The position numbers and the translations under genes are program-made. 6,008 bases of DNA from an uncultured Lachnobacterium sp. GTDB taxonomy: Bacteria > Bacillota > Clostridia > Lachnospirales > Lachnospiraceae. The notes under the pieces were generated by a model, which saw only the letters and a list, made by a program, of their open reading frames with translations, ran no database searches and had not been told where the DNA came from. Of this stretch, positions 1 to 5,598 are shown one piece after another (position 1 is the first letter of the stretch; every line of letters begins with the position of its first letter). The stretch is from the NCBI GenBank assembly GCA_945971355.1, contig CAMFPD010000143.1, positions 1-6,008 on the forward strand, written 5' to 3'.

Positions 1-2
1 TA

Positions 3-179
3 CGCGCACTAAGTCAGGCACGGATGAACCTGAAATGTTGTAGCTTAGTGGACGAACACTGGGGCGCCATTGTCAAACGTTTGAAGAACACCCTTCTATC
101 GGAGAAGGTAAAAGGTGGCGTCGGCAAATCTTGGCTTTATGACCAGATTTCATCAAAGGCGCGTATAGCTATGTGTTGA
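3..179 (+). CDS. Unidentified open frame entering from the left edge (possible 3' end of an upstream gene)
   Basis: This frame is open from the first complete codon at the window edge to TGA, which is followed at once by TAG in the same frame. It would encode about 58 residues ending in ...DQISSKARIAMC. The product is mixed and charged, with no membrane segment. It contains the string KGGVGKS, which resembles a ParA/MinD P-loop, but the strand and hydrophobic context expected before it are missing and the protein ends 15 residues later, so I do not read it as an ATPase. Codons such as GGC, GCC, ACC, CGC and CTA are used more freely than in the opp genes. It could be the end of a real gene, a decayed fragment of transferred DNA, or chance. 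I do not recognise a family. Confidence 0.25.
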   Translation, partial: RALSQARMNLKCCSLVDEHWGAIVKRLKNTLLSEKVKGGVGKSWLYDQISSKARIAMC

Positions 180-182
180 TAG

Positions 183-584
183 ATTATGTATATTGTGCGT
201 CATATATGAACAGTGTAATGCACGGCAAAACTGCTGCGGCTACAAGAAAGCACCGACCACACTAAATGCAATTCTGCATTGCAGTCCTTAACATACAATA
301 GTATCAAGTGCGAAGCTTAAATATGTAATTCATATCCGAAAATTTATATCATATTTTATAACAGATATGAGAGAGTTGCAAATAGTATATAGAAAAGAAA
401 GCATCAAGGAGAAAACTTAAAAAAATTTGTTATTATTATGAAAAAACTTTAAATATTTATGCATGGTTCAATAGTCACATAAATGTGTATAAAAAACATC
501 AATAATGAATAAATATTAAAAAATGTCAACTAAATGATGGGAAAAATGGATAAATATGCGTAATTATACCCTATGAAAGTTTTG
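183..584. other. AT-rich intergenic region with no gene seen
   Basis: All six frames are short and broken here. Up to about 300 the base composition is mixed. From about 300 onward it is strongly AT-rich, with A-tracts near 420-450 and 490-525 that could bend DNA or act as upstream promoter sequence. A small inverted repeat, TGCAAT-5 nt-ATTGCA (267-283), and a short CACAT-AA-ATGTG repeat (around 475-486) are present but too small to name. An AAGGAG at 406-411 lies 26 nt from an ATG whose frame stops after four codons, so it is not a gene start. Confidence 0.6.
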
Positions 585-612
585 TTGACAAATGAAATTT
601 AGCGTGTATAAT
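585..612 (+). promoter_or_regulatory. Sigma-A type promoter of the opp operon
   Basis: A perfect -35 box TTGACA (585-590) and a perfect -10 box TATAAT (607-612) are separated by 16 bp, one short of the optimum. Transcription would start near 618-620, giving a leader of roughly 135 nt before oppA. The upstream DNA is very AT-rich, which could help the polymerase alpha subunits bind. It is the only strong promoter seen in the window and is placed to drive oppA and the genes behind it. Confidence 0.85.
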
Positions 613-615
613 AGT

Positions 616-652
616 AAAAGAATTGTACGTGTCACACATACAATTGTTTTTT
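616..652 (+). promoter_or_regulatory. Leader stem-loop 1 / operator-like inverted repeat at the transcript start
   Basis: AATTGTA (621-627) and TACAATT (639-645) form a perfect 7-bp stem. Inside it, after one C·A mismatch, GTG (629-631) pairs with CAC (635-637) around a 3-nt loop. Outside it, after a G·G mismatch, AAAA (616-619) can pair with TTTT (647-650). Six T's (647-652) follow. In RNA it would be a stem-loop at the very 5' end of the message, either a stabiliser or an unusually early terminator. In DNA it is a palindrome just downstream of the -10 box, where a repressor could bind. The sequence does not decide between these. Confidence 0.5.
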
Positions 653-659
653 AATAGGG

Positions 660-692
660 AGTGCAATGGCAAAGGTGCCATTGGACTTTTTT
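660..692 (+). terminator. Leader intrinsic terminator / candidate attenuator upstream of oppA
   Basis: CAATGGCA (664-671) pairs perfectly with TGCCATTG (676-683) across the loop AAGG. After one G·G mismatch (663/684) the stem continues with AGT (660-662) against ACT (685-687). A run of six T's (687-692) follows at once. This is the usual form of a rho-independent terminator, yet it lies between the promoter and oppA. Transcription must read through it, so it is either leaky or conditionally melted. A short ORF with its ATG inside the 5' arm (666-719) offers one way to do that. No T-box, SAM or other riboswitch motif was recognised. Confidence 0.65.
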
Positions 693-719
693 GCTTTATA
701 CAAGAATTTAGCAGATTAA
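666..719 (+). CDS. Possible 17-codon leader peptide overlapping the attenuator
   Basis: ATG at 666 opens a frame reading MAKVPLDFFALYKNLAD and stopping at TAA 717-719, 36 nt before oppA. A GGGAG at 657-661 lies 4 nt upstream, which is close for a Shine-Dalgarno site but usable. The start codon is in the 5' arm of the terminator hairpin and the frame crosses its 3' arm and T-run, so a ribosome translating it would prevent the hairpin. There is no run of one regulatory amino acid as in classical amino-acid attenuators. An ORF of this size can arise by chance, so the call rests on position only. Confidence 0.3.
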   Translation: MAKVPLDFFALYKNLAD

Positions 720-741
720 ACTGTTAAAGATATATTTCTAT

Positions 742-747
742 AGGAGG
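742..747 (+). promoter_or_regulatory. Ribosome binding site of oppA
   Basis: AGGAGG is a full match to the Shine-Dalgarno core, 8 nt before the ATG at 756. It fixes the oppA start and predicts strong translation, much stronger than the sites before oppB and oppC. Confidence 0.9.
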
Positions 748-755
748 AAATTATT

Positions 756-2948
756 ATGAAGAAGAAATTAGTTAGCGCTATGTTAGTTCTTTCTATGTGC
801 TCAAGCTTAGTAGCATGTGGAAATAAGAGCGCAAACGACGACGTTGTTGAGCAGAGCGGAACAGAGTCTGCTGCAGCAACAACAGACGAATCAGCTGAGA
901 GTGAGATTTCTATGCCAGCTGATTATGATGCAACATCAGCAGCAATTTATGAGGCACAGCTTGGAGATTTCTACTCAGCTTACCAGACAGCACTTGCTTG
1001 TGATGATGTAGATGAGAGATATGCTCTCGAGGCTATTGCAGAGGCAAAGCTTATGGAGTCAGCAGTTACAGTACCAACACAGACAAAGGGTGGCGGATAT
1101 GCTATCAGCCGTGTTGTACCTTACACAGCTCCAAACGTATTATGGGGCAACGACTATGAGAGATATCACAATGTATTAGTTGTAGATTCAGAGGATTTCA
1201 TCACATCAGAAGACAGAGAAGAAATCAAGGCTAAATATAAAGAACTTAAGGGAACAGGAACATACATTGATTGGGTTAAGGGATACCTTGCAGACAAGGG
1301 ATACACTCTTAAGGATACATATGCACTTACTTATGTAAGTGATCCTGTAACATGGGATCAGCTCAATACATCCCTTGCAAATGATTCAGAAGCTATCATC
1401 AACACATATGATGGACTTATGGAGTACGATGAGGAAGGTGAGCTCCAGCCAGCACTTGCAGAGTCTTATGAGGTTTCTGATGACGGACTTACATATACAT
1501 TCCACATCCGTCAGGGTGTTACTTGGGTAGATTCTCAGGGACGTGAAGTTGCAGATGTTGTAGCTGACGATTTCGTAGCTGGTATGCAGCACATGATGGA
1601 CTGCCAGGCAGGCCTTGAGTACCTTGTTCAGGGTGTTATTGTAGGAGCTAACGAGTACATCACAGGTGAGACAAGTGATTTCTCAGAGGTTGGTGTAAAG
1701 GCAGTTGATGATTACACATTAGAGTACACACTTGAGCAGCCTACATCTTACTTCCTTACAATGCTCGGATATGGTGTATTTGCTCCAATGAGCAGAACAT
1801 ACTATGAGTCACAGGGTGGTAAGTTCGGTGTTGAGTTTGATTCATCAGCTTCTGATTATACATACGGAAAAGATCCAAACTCTATCGCATACTGCGGACC
1901 ATATATTGTAACTAGTGCAACAGAGAAGAACTCAATCGTGTTTGAGGCTAATGAGTCATACTGGAATGCAGCAAACGTACAGAACAAGAAGATTACTTGG
2001 GTATTTGATGATGGTTCAGATGCTACAAAGAGATACAACGATGCACTTGCTGGAACAATCGATGGAACATCTCTTACTACTTCTGCTTTAGAGTTAGCTA
2101 AGAATGATGGAAACTTCGATAAGTATGCATATGTTTCGGCAACTGATGCTACATCATTCACATCATTTGTAAACCTTAACAGAAATGCATTCTTCAACTT
2201 CAACGACAGCTCAGCAGCTGTTTCAGAGGAGACAGATGAAGATAAGGCTAGAACAAACCAGGCAGTACAGAACGTTCACTTCCGTAGAGCACTTGCAATG
2301 TCATTCGATAGAGGACAGTACAATGCAGTTATGTACGGTGAGGACCTTAAGTACAACGCACTCCGTAACTCATACACACCAGGAAACTTTGTATTCTTAT
2401 CAAAGGATGTAACAGTTGATATCAATGGAGAGGCTGTAACATTCCCAGCAGGAACAAACTACGGTGAGATTATGCAGGCTCAGATTGATGCTGACGGAGT
2501 TAAGGTTACAGTATATGATAAGAATTCAACAAACGATCAGCAGTCAGACGGATTTGACGGATGGTACAATGTAGATAACGCTCGTGAAGAGATGGCTATC
2601 GCTATCGATGAGCTTAAGGCAGAGGGACTTGAGATTACAGCTGAGAACCCAATCCAGCTTGATCTTCCATATCCATCAGCTGATGAGATTTTCACAAACA
2701 GAGCTAATGTATACAAGCAGTCACTTGAGGAAGGCCTTGAGGGACTTGTACAGGTTAACCTCATTGATTGTAACGACAACACAACATGGTATTACACAGG
2801 ATACTTCACAAGCTGGGGATACGAGAACAACTACGACTTATTCGATGTTTCAGGATGGGGCCCAGACTACGGTGATCCACAGACATACCTTGATACATTC
2901 CTTCCAGATTATGCTGGATATGTAACAAAGAGTCTTGGAATATTCTAA
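756..2948 (+). CDS. oppA: Oligopeptide ABC transporter substrate-binding lipoprotein (SBP_bac_5), apparently circularly permuted
   Basis: This is the extracellular receptor that captures peptides and delivers them to OppBC. Residues 1-20 are a lipoprotein signal (MKKK, hydrophobic core) ending in the lipobox LVAC, so Cys21 would be lipid-modified; a Ser/Thr/Glu/Ala-rich linker follows to about residue 54. The normal start of the SBP_bac_5 domain is seen only from about residue 195: DPVTWDQLNTS, then YDGLMEYDEEGELQPALAES and SDDGLTYTFHIRQGVTW. FRRALAMSFDR lies at 509-519. SGWGPDYGDPQTYLDTF (699-715), which normally precedes the last 100 or so residues, is here almost at the end. Residues about 56-145, with DERYALEAIAEAKLM and GGGYAISRVVPYTAP, look like the missing C-terminal part moved to the front. 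At 730 aa it is longer than the usual 530-600. The strong ribosome site and uniform codon choice (ACA, CTT, GGA) suggest high expression. Peptide specificity is inferred from family and operon. Confidence 0.9.
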   Translation: MKKKLVSAMLVLSMCSSLVACGNKSANDDVVEQSGTESAAATTDESAESEISMPADYDATSAAIYEAQLGDFYSAYQTALACDDVDERYALEAIAEAKLMESAVTVPTQTKGGGYAISRVVPYTAPNVLWGNDYERYHNVLVVDSEDFITSEDREEIKAKYKELKGTGTYIDWVKGYLADKGYTLKDTYALTYVSDPVTWDQLNTSLANDSEAIINTYDGLMEYDEEGELQPALAESYEVSDDGLTYTFHIRQGVTWVDSQGREVADVVADDFVAGMQHMMDCQAGLEYLVQGVIVGANEYITGETSDFSEVGVKAVDDYTLEYTLEQPTSYFLTMLGYGVFAPMSRTYYESQGGKFGVEFDSSASDYTYGKDPNSIAYCGPYIVTSATEKNSIVFEANESYWNAANVQNKKITWVFDDGSDATKRYNDALAGTIDGTSLTTSALELAKNDGNFDKYAYVSATDATSFTSFVNLNRNAFFNFNDSSAAVSEETDEDKARTNQAVQNVHFRRALAMSFDRGQYNAVMYGEDLKYNALRNSYTPGNFVFLSKDVTVDINGEAVTFPAGTNYGEIMQAQIDADGVKVTVYDKNSTNDQQSDGFDGWYNVDNAREEMAIAIDELKAEGLEITAENPIQLDLPYPSADEIFTNRANVYKQSLEEGLEGLVQVNLIDCNDNTTWYYTGYFTSWGYENNYDLFDVSGWGPDYGDPQTYLDTFLPDYAGYVTKSLGIF

Positions 2949-2983
2949 TATTTCATAAAAATAAAAATATCTAATGATTAAGA

Positions 2984-3012
2984 GCAAGAGAATGGCTCGT
3001 CCATTCTCTTGC
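2984..3012 (+). terminator. oppA-oppB intergenic stem-loop (leaky terminator or mRNA stabiliser)
   Basis: GCAAGAGAATGG (2984-2995) pairs perfectly over 12 bp with CCATTCTCTTGC (3001-3012) around the loop CTCGT. Only CCCATTTTA follows, so the U-tract is short and displaced. Such a structure fits partial termination after oppA or protection of the oppA 3' end from exonucleases. Either would leave more receptor than permease message. The oppB start codon lies 23 nt beyond the stem. Confidence 0.7.
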
Positions 3013-3034
3013 CCATTTTAATGAGTGAACGACT

Positions 3035-4612
3035 ATGGCTAAATATTTATTTAAAAGAATAGTGTATGGATTATTTTCATTGATAATCATTGTGGGAATC
3101 GTAATGGTTCTTATTTATTCTGTTATGGACAGAAACCTGATTTTTGCAAAAGATCCAACATATACACATCAGAGTAACAATACAAAAATTACATACAAAT
3201 ATTCTAAGTGGGAAGAGTATGGCTATCTTGATTATGTGCCATATGCAGACTACTTACAGGAGCTTTGCGACGAGGGAGAAATCGACGAAGAGACAAGATC
3301 AAAGGCAGTTGGTATTGCAAGAACAGCTGATGGTGACTCTGATATCGTTGCACAGTACGTAGAACAGTATACAAAGTACTATCAGTCACAGGGCTACAAG
3401 GTGGTTCGTCTTGACGCAGTAATGATGAATGCCAAAAAGGTGGCAGACGGTGGTACTCAGCAGTTGTACGCATATAAAAACGTACCTATAACAAAACGTT
3501 TATGGAATTATTTTTCTCATATTATCGAAATCGATAGCATCGACAATGTTGAAGCTATTGCAGAGGAAGATAGAGGTATTACATTTACTTGGAAGGATCC
3601 AGTTTATGGTGGAGAGAAGTTTTCTCCGGCTGTAATGGGAAATGGAACAACTCACAAGTATCTTATTTATTTTGACTCGAAATTTCCATATATTCATCAG
3701 AATATAGTTACTATAAATTTAGGAACTTCATACAGTGTAAATGAAGGGCAGGATGTATTCAGAACAATGAATAAGGCTCAGGGTTCTTATGTTAAGTCTG
3801 AGATTACATATCCAACAGGACTTACAGAGGCTAGTGCAGATGACCTTCATTCAGCAACATATATGGCAAACTCTCTTACAACAAGTAAGATGTTTGAGGC
3901 TAGATATGTTGATGACTACACAAACGTAGATACAATTAAGAAGTCACATTCTAAGATTGGATTTTCTTTCATAATTGGTATTATTGCAACAATACTTTCA
4001 TATGTTATTGGAGTTCCAATCGGTATAGCTATGGCAAGAAAGAAGGACAAGCTTGTTGATAAGCTTGGTACAATTTACATTGTATTTATCCTTGCAGTAC
4101 CTTCACTTGCATATATCTTCCTGTTCAAGGCAATTGGTGGATCTCTTTTCGGTCTTCCAACTACCTTTGATTTGGAATCAAACAGTAAACTTATGTACAT
4201 TCTTCCGATTGTGTCTCTGGCATTGCCATCAGTTGGAAGTCTTATGAAATGGCTTCGCCGTTACATGATTGACCAGATGAACTCTGATTATGTTAAGTTT
4301 GCCAGATCAGGTGGACTTACAGAGAATGAGATTTTTACAAAGCATATTTTTAAGAATGCAGTTATTCCTATTGTGCAGGGAATTCCAGGAGCGGTACTTT
4401 TCGCTATGACAGGAGCTATTATCACAGAGCGTGTATACGTTGTTCCTGGAGCTGGTAACCTGCTCACCGAAGCAATCAATAAGTACGATAACGGTGTTAT
4501 TGTAGGTGTTACATTATTCTACGCAGTACTTACAGTAGTATCTCTTATTTTAGGAGACGTGCTTATGTCACTTGTTGACCCAAGAATTTCATTCTCTTCA
4601 AAGGACAGGTAA
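3035..4612 (+). CDS. oppB: Oligopeptide ABC transporter permease OppB with a large extracytoplasmic insertion
   Basis: One of two membrane subunits forming the peptide channel. TM1 is about residues 9-30 after a positive N-terminus (MAKYLFKR), which places residues 31-308 outside the cell. Further membrane segments lie near 309-333, 346-367, 387-405, 444-463 and 488-513. The cytoplasmic EAA loop that contacts the ATPases is at about 418-447 (DYVKFARSGGLTENEIFTKH), followed by ERVYVVPGAGNLLTEAI and the family ending LVDPRI. At 525 aa it is about 200 longer than ordinary OppB (306-340). The excess is in the first outer loop, which still holds LGTSYS (229-234), matching the usual GDLGxS. The start at 3035 gives the normal N-terminus, but only a weak GAG (3023-3025) precedes it. 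oppC follows after 6 nt. Confidence 0.92.
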   Translation: MAKYLFKRIVYGLFSLIIIVGIVMVLIYSVMDRNLIFAKDPTYTHQSNNTKITYKYSKWEEYGYLDYVPYADYLQELCDEGEIDEETRSKAVGIARTADGDSDIVAQYVEQYTKYYQSQGYKVVRLDAVMMNAKKVADGGTQQLYAYKNVPITKRLWNYFSHIIEIDSIDNVEAIAEEDRGITFTWKDPVYGGEKFSPAVMGNGTTHKYLIYFDSKFPYIHQNIVTINLGTSYSVNEGQDVFRTMNKAQGSYVKSEITYPTGLTEASADDLHSATYMANSLTTSKMFEARYVDDYTNVDTIKKSHSKIGFSFIIGIIATILSYVIGVPIGIAMARKKDKLVDKLGTIYIVFILAVPSLAYIFLFKAIGGSLFGLPTTFDLESNSKLMYILPIVSLALPSVGSLMKWLRRYMIDQMNSDYVKFARSGGLTENEIFTKHIFKNAVIPIVQGIPGAVLFAMTGAIITERVYVVPGAGNLLTEAINKYDNGVIVGVTLFYAVLTVVSLILGDVLMSLVDPRISFSSKDR

Positions 4613-4618
4613 GATAAC

Positions 4619-5587
4619 ATGAACAATGATTTAAAAGAATTTGGATTATCAGATGAGGAACTCTTTGCACCAGTTTCGCACAGTGACCTCGAATCTGAGA
4701 AGATTACAGCTCCAAGATATTCTTATTGGCAGTCTGTATTCCGTGTATTTTTTAAGAAAAAGATAAATATCATCATACTTGCACTTCTTGGAGTAATCGT
4801 ACTTATGTCGTACTTATATCCACAGTTTGTAGAGTATGATAAATTTGCGAACCTTATGAATTCAAATGCGAAGCATCTTAATCCAGCAAAAGCAATAGAA
4901 CAGCTGGGATTCAGTATTCACTGGATCCTTGGAACTGGTGCTTCAGGACAGTCTACATTTGATTCAGTATGGTATGGTTCTAGAATTTCTATTTCCCTTG
5001 CATTTATTTGTGCAGCAATCAATATGACAATTGGTGTTATTATTGGAGCAATCTGGGGATTTTCAAAGAAATTCGATTTGTTTATGATTCAGGTATATAA
5101 CATTATTGCAAACGTACCATATCTTCTTGTGATTTCAGTTATGGTAATGCTTTTTACCCCAAGCTTCTGGGTAATGGTTCTTGCATTTACAATCACAGGA
5201 TGGATTGCAATTGCATACTTTATCAGAACACAGGTTATAATTATCCGTGACCGTGAGTATAATCTTGCTTCTAAGTGTCTCGGTACATCAACATTCAAGA
5301 TTGCCATGAAGAATATTTTACCATTCATGACATCAGTAATTGTTACACAGCTTGCTACAGAGATTCCATCATACATCGGTATGGAGGTATTCCTCTCATA
5401 CATTGGACTTGGACTTTCAGACAGATCTCTTGGTCGTCTTATTTATGATGCAGAGAGCGCAATGGTAACACCTGGTTGGGAATTCGAGTTCTGGAGCCCG
5501 GTTGTTATTGCGGCTATTATTTCGGTTGTATTGTATGTAGTAGGACAGAATCTCGGTGATGCTTCTGACCCAAGAACACATATGTAA
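4619..5587 (+). CDS. oppC: Oligopeptide ABC transporter permease OppC
   Basis: Second channel subunit, partner of OppB. A cytoplasmic N-terminus of about 49 residues rich in acidic groups precedes TM1 (50-68). An outer loop follows, then membrane segments near 123-147, 157-180, 182-206, 233-264 and 291-311. The EAA loop is at about 211-240 (REYNLASKCLGTSTFKIAMK, then NILPF). FLSYIGLGL (258-266) and the ending GDASDPR match the family, as does the length of 322 aa. The stretch before TM2 reads HWILGTGASGQSTFDSVWYG, where most relatives have GTDxxGRDxxSRxxYG, so the conserved acidic and arginine residues are missing. It starts 6 nt after oppB. The only ribosome-site candidates (AGGA 4602-4605, AGG 4607-4609) lie inside oppB, which suggests translational coupling. 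Confidence 0.92.
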   Translation: MNNDLKEFGLSDEELFAPVSHSDLESEKITAPRYSYWQSVFRVFFKKKINIIILALLGVIVLMSYLYPQFVEYDKFANLMNSNAKHLNPAKAIEQLGFSIHWILGTGASGQSTFDSVWYGSRISISLAFICAAINMTIGVIIGAIWGFSKKFDLFMIQVYNIIANVPYLLVISVMVMLFTPSFWVMVLAFTITGWIAIAYFIRTQVIIIRDREYNLASKCLGTSTFKIAMKNILPFMTSVIVTQLATEIPSYIGMEVFLSYIGLGLSDRSLGRLIYDAESAMVTPGWEFEFWSPVVIAAIISVVLYVVGQNLGDASDPRTHM

Positions 5588-5593
5588 GAGGTG
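5588..5593 (+). promoter_or_regulatory. Ribosome binding site of oppD
   Basis: GAGGTG, a perfect match to the 3' part of the Shine-Dalgarno consensus, begins directly after the oppC stop codon and ends 5 nt before ATG 5599. It supports that start and independent initiation of oppD. Confidence 0.75.
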
Positions 5594-5598
5594 CAGTA

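Noticed and set aside
114..134. KGGVGKS string in the left-edge frame resembling a ParA/MinD P-loop
   Set aside because: In that family the motif is near the N-terminus after a hydrophobic strand and is followed by TT and a long protein. Here it is preceded by a charged stretch and the frame ends 15 residues later.
330..344. Possible CodY box (GAAAATT half-site)
   Set aside because: Only about 10 of 15 positions match AATTTTCWGAAAATT, with the left half poor, and it lies about 240 bp upstream of the promoter. In such AT-rich DNA this is expected by chance.
406..452. AAGGAG followed by an ATG, as a small gene start
   Set aside because: The spacing is 26 nt and the frame stops after four codons.
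613..755. T-box or metabolite riboswitch in the oppA leader
   Set aside because: The leader is only about 135 nt and shows no T-box AGGGTGG-type sequence or other riboswitch core I recognise; only two simple hairpins are visible.
1856..2203. 115-codon open frame on the minus strand inside oppA
   Set aside because: It lies wholly inside a well-supported gene, has no ribosome site or recognisable product, and is explained by oppA codon bias.
2896..2948. Premature truncation of oppA
   Set aside because: The C-terminus is early compared with ordinary OppA, but the usual C-terminal pattern is found at the N-terminus and an orderly intergenic hairpin follows the stop. Permutation explains this better than a broken gene.
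5089..5403. 104-codon open frame on the minus strand inside oppC
   Set aside because: It is antisense to conserved permease segments including the EAA loop, with no independent support.
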